A program made the position numbers and the translations under genes. Positions 59,401 to 64,000 of a DNA stretch of 64,000 nucleotides are shown piece by piece (position 1 is the stretch's first letter; each line of letters begins with the position of its first letter). The stretch is taken from positions 10,111,001-10,175,000 of the forward strand of contig NC_091972.1 in assembly GCF_036711975.1 (NCBI RefSeq), in the 5' to 3' direction. Below the pieces are notes generated by a model, which had not been told where the DNA came from, did no database searches, and worked only from the letters and a program-made list of their open reading frames with translations. The DNA comes from Onthophagus taurus. Its lineage: Eukaryota; Arthropoda; Insecta; Coleoptera; Scarabaeidae.

Positions 59401-60107
59401 CGAAAATTCTTTCTTTTTTTTAGGTACGATGAGTTTCCAGTAAAAACATATTCCGACAGTTACATATATAAAATGATGATGTCATCTCCAAAAGATCCAA
59501 GAGTTGTAGCGTACACTACGTATTACAGCGAACCGGTGAGAAAATATTTTGGTAAGTAAACTTTTGCTACATATTTACCACCATAAAAAATTTTTTCTTT
59601 TCAAAACTTTTTAAATTGCCAAGAAAAAAATAAATGCTAAGTCTTGGAATTCGTTTACGTTGTGAAAGAAGGGAAAAAAAAGGAAAAATAGACCGGTGGT
59701 CGTTATGAAATCAGTCGGGAACCTGAAAAGTTTTCCCAAAATTGGCCAACTTTCAACGCATGGCGGCTCGTTTACTCCAAGTTTCCTTTTTTCTCTCTTC
59801 TTCTTTTTCGTTATCTTCTATTTTAACGCGACCGTTTTGTAATAATAACTAATTTTGACCATCCATCCTTTGGCTTCTTGGAAATATGCTGATGTCCGCC
59901 AACTTTTCCGTTTAATCTTCATAAATAATGATAGAAAAAATAGTTTTCAGATAAGACAAGAAAAAAACAAATTTATTTTTCAAAGTACTTATAAAATATA
60001 ATATGATTTCTTTTATGATCCATTATTTTTATTTAAACTTTTTTTATAATATATCTAAACAATTTTTACAGGACTGCATTCTAAAACTGATCCAAATCGT
60101 CACCTCA
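29391..60107 (+). CDS. Mf: Muscle thick-filament protein gene, myofilin-like, 3' end outside the window
   Basis: A single + strand gene spread over at least 31 kb. Supported exons: 29391-29468 (start), 33348-33713 (stop), 34961-35062, 37704-38024 (stop), 38867-38911, 43344-43541, 47593-47694, 47923-48036, 48145-48264, 48526-48612, 51158-51270, 59424-59551, 60072-60107. All junctions up to 51158 are phase 0, so many combinations stay in frame; two stop-containing exons imply short isoforms. Products are basic and rich in Tyr, Pro and Arg. The start MVYESDFYTTRRPY, the short cassettes and the downstream core suggest an insect muscle structural protein such as myofilin. That name rests on general resemblance and remembered isoform complexity, not on an alignment; other sarcomeric proteins are possible. 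The exon/intron structure is much more certain than the name. Confidence 0.5.
29469..30339 (+). other. Start of the first muscle-gene intron
   Basis: AT-rich. A fragment at 29762 (after TTTTTAG, RFAYASWHTY...) could be an exon but ends quickly and resembles nothing. No other feature. Confidence 0.3.
30340..32290 (+). repeat. Satellite array 2 with 518-bp trimeric higher-order repeat
   Basis: About 11 tandem monomers; ATGCGT-type starts at 30509, 30681, 30857, 31032, 31207, 31375, 31551, 31725, 31893, 32068 and 32243 (168-176 bp apart). Variants recur every third unit: CACGAAAATTCCGAAAATATG-type text at 30857, 31375 and 31893, ATGCATAGATATCGAG at 31032 and 31551, AAATATGAAAATTTGCTCAA at 31207 and 31725. 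The period is therefore 517-519 bp. Short frames inside the array are by-products. Confidence 0.9.
32291..33347 (+). other. Intron segment before the first terminal exon
   Basis: AT-rich, with no supported gene or repeat. Confidence 0.35.
33348..33713 (+). CDS. Mf: Alternative terminal exon A of the muscle gene
   Basis: Begins after CAATTACAG and runs 121 codons to TAA at 33711-33713. It is Pro/Arg/Lys-rich: RREIPWEKVPFVPRPSLVPD at the start, then ILSPLEKARIRPKTNL, SAREQTKQRVLSMINKK and a C-terminal PYKRQLLSSSIY. GC and codon use are clearly richer than the surrounding intron. AATAAA at 33914-33919 follows. Joined to the initiator exon in phase 0 it would give a protein of about 147 aa. No named domain is recognised. 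An internal ATG at 33330 precedes the acceptor in the genomic frame and is not needed. Confidence 0.75.
   Translation, partial: RREIPWEKVPFVPRPSLVPDPVTAFGRRKPEEQQQVVRKIILSPLEKARIRPKTNLSELKPYVSAREQTKQRVLSMINKKESVPGELPGSDAMDVVLPKIHKLAEVPNLPYKRQLLSSSIY
33914..33919 (+). terminator. Poly(A) signal after terminal exon A
   Basis: AATAAA 201 bp downstream of the stop at 33713; supports 33348-33713 being a 3'-terminal exon. Confidence 0.5.
33920..34960 (+). promoter_or_regulatory. Intron segment with candidate MEF2 site and GC-richer patch
   Basis: A patch at about 34675-34830 (CGGCCCGCGTCGAGGTCCGG) is unusually GC-rich for this region. CTAAATTTAA at 34710-34719 fits YTAWWWWTAR. It lies about 240 bp before the next exon and could be an intronic enhancer or alternative promoter; no evidence of use. 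Confidence 0.3.
34961..35062 (+). CDS. Mf: Cassette exon, paralogous to the 5' part of terminal exon B
   Basis: 34 codons, phase 0 on both sides: TPTYFIVCDTPIGNQRSAEE followed by MYSYAFETSTERKE. It aligns residue by residue with the start of exon 37704-38024 (SPRYYTVRDAPDTSRRAAEQ, QYSYSYQSTSERSS), indicating a duplicated exon. Donor GTATTT is weaker than its neighbours. Confidence 0.7.
35063..36528 (+). other. Intron segment
   Basis: AT-rich with no supported coding exon or repeat array. Confidence 0.3.
36529..37170 (+). repeat. Dispersed repeat, copy 1
   Basis: From CTGCAACAAATTTATTTCTC to the AACGATTTATATAAATTCT end. A second copy lies at about 42450-43200 and contains an extra MITE, so this one supplies the empty site. 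The family is not identified; it may be a retroelement 3' end. Confidence 0.7.
37704..38024 (+). CDS. Mf: Alternative terminal exon B of the muscle gene
   Basis: 106 codons after CCAACAG, ending YRHYSYRV and TAA (38022-38024). Low-complexity Ser/Tyr/Gly/Arg-rich, with an internal repeat: TSERSSGD, SGDGPGGYSSTSERSSRSYG, then GDGPGGYHSSYSSTTAG. The 5' 34 codons are paralogous to cassette 34961-35062. Likely an extended, phosphorylatable tail; function is inferred only from composition. Confidence 0.75.
   Translation, partial: SPRYYTVRDAPDTSRRAAEQQYSYSYQSTSERSSGDPYSRPVTRSYTNTERVSRTSGDGPGGYSSTSERSSRSYGDGPGGYHSSYSSTTAGRLPGGTSYRHYSYRV
38025..38866 (+). other. 3' flank of terminal exon B and intron
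   Basis: AT-rich, with no clear canonical AATAAA close to the stop and no gene seen. Confidence 0.3.
38867..38911 (+). CDS. Mf: 15-codon microexon of the muscle gene
   Basis: Acceptor GGTGCAG, donor GTAAGT, exactly 45 nt in phase 0: SVPSRQVRILPGLGK. Basic, with no motif recognised. Strong splice sites and frame fit are the support; it needs transcript data. Confidence 0.55.
38912..39779 (+). other. Intron segment before satellite 3
   Basis: AT-rich with no recognised gene. Confidence 0.3.
39780..41530 (+). repeat. Satellite 3, about 181-bp monomers arranged as 363-bp dimers
   Basis: Monomer starts around GATGAAAATTGCAACATCG at 39785, 39965, 40145, 40328, 40509, 40692, 40870, 41054, 41236 and 41418. 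From 40145 on, type A (GCAACATCGAAAATTTTATC) alternates with type B (GCAAAATTCGAAAAAATTGT). The first three units are all type A. Recurrent TTTCTCAAAAACTAAAAG. Confidence 0.88.
41900..42430 (+). mobile_element. CR1/jockey-type reverse transcriptase relic
   Basis: Frames in order: SWKCGYVTPIFKIAPV (about 41950), a LERLMVEQL-like block, LPLKQSGFRKQFSCTTAPLN, then LILLDFTKAFDILDHNLLLK and SSGVPQGSILGPVL. These are the consecutive reverse-transcriptase blocks of CR1/jockey LINEs. The sequence stops before the YADD block, where it is fused to the dispersed repeat at about 42430. Frameshifts near 42050-42090. Confidence 0.85.
42450..43200 (+). repeat. Dispersed repeat, copy 2
   Basis: Homologous to 36529-37170 over its length, with a 120-bp insertion at 42893-43012. 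It begins immediately after the truncated reverse transcriptase. Confidence 0.7.
42893..43012. mobile_element. 120-bp MITE with TA duplication
   Basis: Ends CAGTGTATTAATTAATTATC and GATAATTAATTAACACACTG; inverted arms of about 27 bp (through GTACCCG/CGGGTAC) flanked by TA at 42891-42892 and 43013-43014. Copy 1 of the surrounding repeat lacks it, confirming insertion. Confidence 0.85.
43344..43541 (+). CDS. Mf: 66-codon cassette exon of the muscle gene
   Basis: Acceptor TTTAG, donor GTAAGT, phase 0 both sides. Reads VHVVHTYDRIVPYVGHKRLT, then NPMVYKVRPSVLYKEFDRIE and YTYTSALSEYLNSDSAV. Codon use is richer in G and C than the introns. Globular-looking but no domain recognised. Confidence 0.75.
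43542..44647 (+). promoter_or_regulatory. Intron with a GC-rich island
   Basis: About 43840-44135 is distinctly GC-rich (GGGAGGGACCTTCGCTGGAG) in an otherwise AT-rich intron, with a CAGCTG E-box at 43956-43961, the type bound by myogenic bHLH factors. No exon with splice sites was found, so an enhancer or internal promoter is possible. Confidence 0.3.
45190..45655 (+). pseudogene. piggyBac-like transposase relic, 5' part
   Basis: Frames give a WPIYDKPEDRIHRSRSDYAA block, then FFENCQKSYKVGVNVCIDDM, LLAFRDPIVGANRNIT and ADNYY. These resemble FF..C..hY.....v.vDE.LvpFRGR and TADNFYTS of piggyBac transposases, with the DE changed to DD. Frameshifted. Continues at about 46310 beyond an insertion. 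Confidence 0.65.
45657..46290 (+). mobile_element. Mariner-like element with long inverted repeats
   Basis: Left end AGGCTATTTCATTAATAATC and right end, inverted, AGGCTGTTTTATTAATAATG. The arms run about 140 bp (to the CTTCAAAGTTCCAGAAAAAA region). The interior (45868-46130) reads NGNSYLEFLQTSLFNEVEEL, RDMWFMQDALSSDRTKL, then after a frameshift WIGRGSEFSWPLRIPEF, the mariner-type MWFQQDGAP..H and WIGRG...WPxRSPD blocks. Defective. Confidence 0.75.
46310..46450 (+). pseudogene. piggyBac-like transposase relic, continuation
   Basis: Reads LIDDLRNRKLTHVGTLRKNN, matching the LL..L...GT(M/L)RKN block that follows TADNFYTS in piggyBac transposases. This shows the mariner-like element landed inside it. 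Confidence 0.65.
46490..46960 (+). repeat. Degenerate tandem repeat rich in TCTTCTATTAGCAGTAT
   Basis: Units of roughly 30-40 bp containing TAGTCTTCT and GCAGTATTTAGT variants recur about a dozen times with heavy divergence. Any open frame here is a by-product. Confidence 0.6.
47593..47694 (+). CDS. Mf: Tyrosine-rich cassette exon 1
   Basis: 34 codons, phase 0: RYPYSYIRYPYTYSYTPSYY then YTIYRPYYPTYYVN. About 45% Tyr. Acceptor TTTGCAG, donor GTAAGT. First of three neighbouring RY-initial exons. Confidence 0.72.
47923..48036 (+). CDS. Mf: Tyrosine-rich cassette exon 2
   Basis: 38 codons, phase 0: starts RYLVRRPYYYDTIYNNPYYY and ends RPRYSSLYSL. Shares RY(L), RPYYY and PRYS with its neighbours. 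Acceptor TTTACAG, donor GTAAGT. Confidence 0.72.
48145..48264 (+). CDS. Mf: Tyrosine-rich cassette exon 3
   Basis: 40 codons, phase 0: starts RYLLDRPNAIDSSLYPYFYY and ends PTYLPRYSRFFSS. Clearly paralogous to cassette 2 (RYL-DRP, PRYS). Acceptor TTTCAG, donor GTAAGT. Confidence 0.72.
48526..48612 (+). CDS. Mf: 29-codon cassette exon of the muscle gene
   Basis: Phase 0: NVAFVRHPELDVTYIYKTGP then PLREPRHAR, donor GTGAGT. Less Tyr-rich than the preceding three. Confidence 0.65.
48660..50400 (+). repeat. Satellite 4, about 169/181-bp monomers forming about 350-bp dimers
   Basis: Recurring GAATGGAGATATCATCATGA at about 48957, 49131, 49311, 49480, 49662, 49831, 50000, 50181 and 50348. Spacing often alternates 180-182 and 169 bp because a GATATGAAATATAA insertion marks every other unit (49271, 49623, 50145). 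Confidence 0.88.
50401..51157 (+). other. Intron segment
   Basis: AT-rich and satellite-edge sequence; no gene seen. Confidence 0.3.
51158..51270 (+). CDS. Mf: Core exon of the muscle gene (first phase-2 junction)
   Basis: 113 nt: IFDDEKRLIRAETASLLRRI, then HAPVPRVSKPLALPYVT, ending AG so that Arg is completed by the next exon. Donor GTAAGT. The change to phase 2 means all exons upstream join a constitutive-looking core here. Confidence 0.75.
51271..51957 (+). other. Intron segment before the nested cecropin gene
   Basis: AT-rich, no gene or repeat seen. Confidence 0.3.
51958..51963 (-). terminator. Candidate poly(A) signal of the cecropin gene
   Basis: TTTATT on the + strand (AATAAA on the - strand), 114 bp past the cecropin stop. 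Another copy at 52070-52075 lies almost on the stop. Confidence 0.4.
52077..52324 (-). CDS. Cecropin-type antimicrobial peptide precursor
   Basis: Two exons on the - strand, 52324-52232 and 52169-52077, each 93 nt, separated by a 62-bp intron (GTAAGT...GAAG); 61 aa. Cecropins are secreted cationic amphipathic helices made by fat body and haemocytes that permeabilise bacterial membranes. Residues 1-23 are a signal peptide (MNFYRVFILVLVIF, ending TEA). The mature part opens KWKGWRKIEKKVKK, the W-K-x-x-K-K-I-E-K pattern of cecropins, followed by a hinge Pro (ALPVVQG) and a hydrophobic helix VIGVAQIV. The final Gly-Arg would allow C-terminal amidation. One intron after the I-E region is typical. 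The gene lies antisense within an intron of the muscle gene. Confidence 0.88.
52359..52487 (-). promoter_or_regulatory. Cecropin promoter: TATA, GATA and kappaB motifs
   Basis: On the coding strand: TATATAAA (52429-52422), a GATA site (AGATAA on + at 52445-52450), and GGGGTTCCCC (52487-52478), which fits the insect kappaB consensus GGGRNYYYYY. A second TGATAAG (+) is at 52359-52365. kappaB plus GATA close to a TATA box is the standard layout of insect immune-inducible promoters responding to Relish/Dif. Confidence 0.7.
52755..54171. mobile_element. 1.4-kb foldback DNA element with about 655-bp arms
   Basis: Ends CAGGGTGGTTCAAATTCGAT and its exact inverse, flanked by TA (52753-52754, 54172-54173). 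The two arms are mirror images about position 53463, with a spacer of about 105 bp. Both arms contain an identical 74-codon frame that is merely mirrored and unlike any transposase. The arms are far less diverged than the copy at 6474-7191. It sits about 270 bp upstream of the cecropin kappaB site. Confidence 0.88.
54200..59230 (+). repeat. Satellite 5, about 345-bp monomers in 1.03-kb trimers
   Basis: About five copies of a higher-order unit: ACAATAACATGGTTTTATCT occurs near 54370, 55404, 56380, 57416 and 58449 (spacings about 1034, 976, 1036, 1033). Within a unit, three diverged monomers start at TTTATCTCAAAAATTACAAG, TTTATCTCAAAAATTAAAAA and TTTCTTTGGGTTTGTAAAAA. One unit (about 55985) lacks some 57 bp. 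Confidence 0.9.
59424..59551 (+). CDS. Mf: Core exon of the muscle gene
   Basis: 128 nt completing Arg and reading YDEFPVKTYSDSYIYKMMMS, SPKDPRVVAYTTYYSEPVRK, YF, then one base of Gly. Acceptor TTTTTAG, donor GTAAGT. Confidence 0.78.
59552..60071 (+). other. Intron between core exons
   Basis: About 520 bp; 59640-59780 is somewhat GC-richer than the rest. No gene seen. Confidence 0.3.
60072..60107 (+). CDS. Mf: Short core exon of the muscle gene
   Basis: 36 nt after TTTACAG, completing Gly and reading LHSKTDPNRHL, then one base before GTAAGT. The next exon is not found in the window. Confidence 0.65.
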
Positions 60108-60656
60108 GTAAGTTTTTGTCTTACTTTTTTGGAGACATCTTCTTTTTTTACACATTTTTTTAAATGTTACGCTTTTTTTTAGCAAATAGTTTATCTAGAT
60201 GCTAAATTATTTTTGTTTACAATTTTTTTAAACGTATTTTTTTCTGTCCTGTCTTTTTCAGTTAAATTTTTTTATGTACATGTTTTAAAAGTAACTATAT
60301 GAAATAAAAATTTCGTTTAGAAAAACTTACTTTTTATATTAATTTAATTTTTATAATTTCAATTTTTTTTTGTGCTTATACCTAAATTCGTCGAGTAGAT
60401 GAACTATATCTATATAATTAAAAATCAGAACATTTTTCATATCAATTTAAAGTTAGATTTTCTATACGATTATTGTTTGATATACTATTTTTAAAACATA
60501 CTGTTTGTGACGTCAATTTTTTTTACTTATTTTTTATTTTAATGCTAATTTGCACATAAAATGCACATAAAACTCAAACATTATATTTTTTACACTTAAC
60601 GTATTCTAATAACTTTATTTATCATATTCAATTTGAATTTCTTTTTTATAATACTA
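60108..60656 (+). other. Intron segment
   Basis: Very AT-rich, no feature seen. Confidence 0.3.
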
Positions 60657-61104
60657 CAGTAAAACCTCGGTATAACGGATTTGTACTGGGAAAGGAGTGT
60701 TATATCAAAAATCTGTAATTTACACCAGAATGTTTCTAGTTTTAGGTCTACTGTTAGTTCTACTTTTAGTTCAAATCAATATATAACAATCTAGTACTGA
60801 ACAACAAGTAAAACTAGAACTAACACTAGACCTATAACAAGAAACTTTCTTGTTCTAGGTCTAGTGTTAGTTCTAGTTTTAGTTCAACAAAAATATGCAA
60901 CATAGTAATATCTGGTGTTAACTAGCTCTACCTAGCAGTTGCTTCTAGTTCTAGGTTTAGGTTTATTTAGGTCTTAGCTTTATCTATGAACATGAAATGG
61001 AGCAACTTGGGGAATAACCCGAGTTGGATTCTATCTATGTATGTATATCTATCTATGAATTAAATAGATAATATTAATAGTCCGTTATATCTGAGGTTTT
61101 ACTG
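60657..61104. mobile_element. 448-bp pogo-type MITE
   Basis: Ends CAGTAAAACCTCGGTATAAC and (inverted) CAGTAAAACCTCAGATATAA with TA at 60655-60656 and 61105-61106. The interior has repeated CTAGTTCTAG-like runs and GGGGAATAACCCGAGTTGGA, which matches, in reverse complement, 44676-44733 in the larger element. Confidence 0.82.
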
Positions 61105-64000
61105 TATTACCAAAATTAAAATCAATTATTAAAGAATGATATCTTTTTCGAATTTGTAACCACATCTATAAAAAAATGATAGAAAACAATTTTTCGTCAC
61201 ATTATTGTCACTTGAATACGACTAACGAACGCGGGAGTTGAACTAGATCAGATTCTGCGCGTGTTCGGAATTGGATAGATTGAAAATGGAATTTTTAAAA
61301 GTATCTGGACGGTTGCCAAAAAATGTTGTTGGTATTTTCATCATTGAGCTGTTGGAATTTATTCTTGAAAAGTAATTTTTGATGCTTGGGGATGAATCGG
61401 AGTCGATCGGGGGAAAATAAAACGTTTGCCTGTTTCCGGTTTACCAAAAACAGGATATTGACCCCAAGGAAAACGTATCAACGGTATACTGCTTATAGCG
61501 GAATCATCCTCGGGGACGTTCTTTTATGGGTTCCTTCCCCTCTCATCTATACGATTTCCGATGTGTATATGTCGTTTACGAGATTTCTTGTCGTTTATAA
61601 AGATTTTTAAGGAATTGTTAACGATAAAATCGATAAAAGTTTATGAAAAGGTCATTTTATTATACTCTTTTTATTTTATTATTTCATTTGGGCTTATTTT
61701 TCGATTATTATTATGAATATAAAGTTTCAATTTGTAAATAAATGAAAATTGAAATTAATATTAAATTCGAGGGTACGATTTTAAACATTTATTCGCTTGT
61801 ATAAACAGCATTTATTATTTGACTTGAAAATCGATAACCGCGATTCCAAAGTAGGTGCTGGTTGAAGCTTCAACTAAACTGGATTTCCAAGTTTTATTGA
61901 AATCCAATTCAGATTCCTACGGGATCCTCCCCTCAATAAATGGATTTGATATCGTACCCATTAAAAAAAGAAAACATTTTACACGATTTTAATTTAATAA
62001 ATTTATATGATTGTTGTGTTATTAGTATAAATAAATTATATGTGAAAGTTCGTATCATTCATTGTTGTGAATCCAGATTGTAATAAAGGTCACTACGTGG
62101 AAGCGGAATTAGCGTTGTGTATTGTTCTTGACACTATACACAACATTCAACAATCATTACAGAATTTAATCTGGAATATAATATATAATTTTAATAAAAT
62201 CAGCTTTTCCAATTATATTGCTATTGTAATTTGCACTAAAAGAATGTTTTTTTAATATTAAGTGAAAGTATTATTTAATATTAAACTCAATACTAGATTA
62301 AATTACTTTTTTTTTGTGCTTTTGATCTAAAATTTGATTTCACCCAAATTGGTGAGAATGAGGCAAAATCCTAACATTGTTCATGGTTTATCAAAACACC
62401 CAAAAGCTTAATTAGCAATTTAATACGTCACTTGCCAAAATAGTGCAAAAATAGCATTTAATTAACGTACATTAATTTCAGGATCTCAAGATCTGCCAAA
62501 GTGACTGTCACTTATAGGTATCTAAAATAGCTGAGGAAGCAAATGTGGAAGAATGTTAAAATGTAACTTGTATGAATGATCACTATAAAATACCACCTTT
62601 TTAGTATTGTAGAGAATACTGAGTTCCGTAACATCATACCTGTGGACCATTAATAAATAAAATTTCATTACAAGAGTGGTACATTTTTGAAATGAAAACA
62701 CATTGCTGAAATAAATTTTATGCAAACAATTATAGATGAATAGAATTTTTCTTTTACACAAACTTACAATTTTGCTTTTGAATAGACATTTTTTCTGATG
62801 ACCTTTCCCCGTACACGAATTGTATCCACATTTTTATTTCACAGTTTTTCATCTTTTGGTGATTATCTTGTTTATTGGATTATCCCAAGTGTCTCGCCGT
62901 CTTCCTCTCTCTCTCCTCTCCCTTATTTTCTTGCCAAACATTCTCGTTTCATCAACTGAGTCTCTTTTCTATAAAATAGATCAAAGCCTCAATATTTCAC
63001 TCTTTCCTTATGTCATCATTCCTAATTGTGTCTCTCTTCGTCACCCTCTTTTCTCTTCTCAGATATTTCACCTTTACAGCTTGCAATCTACTCTTTTCCA
63101 TTTTCGTTAGCTTTTCATTTCTTGTTATGATATCTTGCTAAATGTTAAAAATCAAAGAAGCTGTAATTTCAGCCTTAACTTTTTTAACTCCAATTTAAAT
63201 TAACCAACAAGATACAATATTGGATCCAAGAATTAAGAAATTTGGATTCTATTCAGAAAATAAGTATTCGGTGGCAAAAGAAACTCTTTGTGGCAGAGTT
63301 TGTAAAAAACATTTAATTAAGTATCTCGTCTTTATCAAGGTCCTCTTCATTGTGAGCAGATATGAAAGACCAGCTCAAACGTCGAGGGGAGGTACAAATA
63401 TAAGATTAATTGCACTTGGAATAAAAGAGACAATGATCCATAAACCTGGTAGGGGTAACGAAAAGTTTTATATCCATGATATCCTACTTTTGTTACCTCT
63501 GAACTAAGTTTTTCAAACGCCAGCTTCAAGCCCTAAGTGTTTTAAAAAAGAACGCTGCTTACTACTACCAAGCTTACTTCTCGTCTTGTTCTTTTCCGAT
63601 ATGGATATTAGTCAGTTTTTCTTTATATCAATTTTTCCTCTGGAAATGTCTATAAAGCAACTGAGGCAACGATTCGTCTCATCGACACACTGATGAATTA
63701 ATAGGGCTGAGATAGGAGTCAAGCGCACTTCGTTGCATGTGGATGGTGATATAGTGTGCTTATAATCAGTTGAATCAAATTCGAATTTACCCGTAAGACA
63801 TTTTGGAAAATTTTAGCTAGCTAGCTACTTTGCCAAACATTCTGTGATACTTGACACTGTTTTGAAAACCACTTAATCCCCGTCATTGAGACACCTAATG
63901 GTTTAACCTCTCAATTTCTATTCTATATTATTGACAGGACTCTACTTCTAAGTGTGCCAGTGCAGATATTATTGGTTTAAGGCAAATTTTAATTTCTTTC
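61105..64000 (+). other. Terminal 2.9 kb, presumed intron of the muscle gene
   Basis: Several open frames exist (for example 61386-61610, 62820-63110, 63220-63507), but none has splice-supported continuation, family resemblance or coding-like composition. A pyrimidine-rich stretch at 62880-63110 makes a hydrophobic pseudo-frame. No exon is supported. Confidence 0.35.

Noticed and set aside
61386-61610. 74-codon frame with charged start
   Set aside because: Located in a presumed intron without acceptor/donor agreement with the muscle gene and with no recognised homology.
62820-63110. Hydrophobic 96-codon frame resembling a membrane protein
   Set aside because: It derives from a pyrimidine-rich tract (CTCTCTCTCC); no start context, splice partner or family match.
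63220-63507. 95-codon frame near the window end
   Set aside because: Mixed composition, no domain recognised; it may be part of a transposon but cannot be supported.

Overview
The window reads as nuclear DNA of an insect, most likely a holometabolous one and possibly a beetle; the order is an inference. It is AT-rich, with many short introns using GTAAGT-type donors. Recognisable conserved eukaryotic genes sit among transposon relics and satellite DNA. Exons below were assembled by eye from splice signals, frame continuity and known family sequence, with no alignment or RNA evidence.

Left part (1-16 kb, + strand): the 3' end of TRAPPC2L (vesicle tethering), a five-exon XK-related gene (probable phospholipid scramblase or relative) and a ten-exon Integrator subunit 7 gene (971 aa, snRNA and mRNA 3'-end processing). 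Their long introns hold non-LTR, piggyBac, Tc1/mariner and foldback relics.

Middle (16-27 kb, - strand): a THAP zinc-finger gene, NF-YC (CCAAT-binding histone-fold subunit), ZFYVE19/ANCHR (abscission checkpoint), mitochondrial ribosomal protein mL40 and the DEAD-box helicase DDX51. All are compact genes with short introns. Between NF-YC and ZFYVE19 lies a near-perfect 1.9-kb palindrome made of two Penelope-like element ends that encode a GIY-YIG endonuclease.

Right part (29-64 kb, + strand): one very long gene, probably a muscle thick-filament protein (myofilin-like; the name is tentative). It has an initiator exon, two alternative stop-containing exons, a row of phase-0 cassette exons (three of them tyrosine-rich) and a downstream core; its 3' end is outside the window. 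Its introns and 5' flank carry four different satellite families with monomers of about 170-180 bp or 345 bp, each with dimer or trimer higher-order structure. A complete two-exon cecropin gene with TATA, kappaB and GATA motifs lies antisense inside one intron, beside a 1.4-kb foldback transposon. Other introns contain nested DNA transposons.

The genes are mostly unrelated housekeeping functions. The clear regulatory stories are the immune-type cecropin promoter and the CCAAT boxes upstream of NF-YC.
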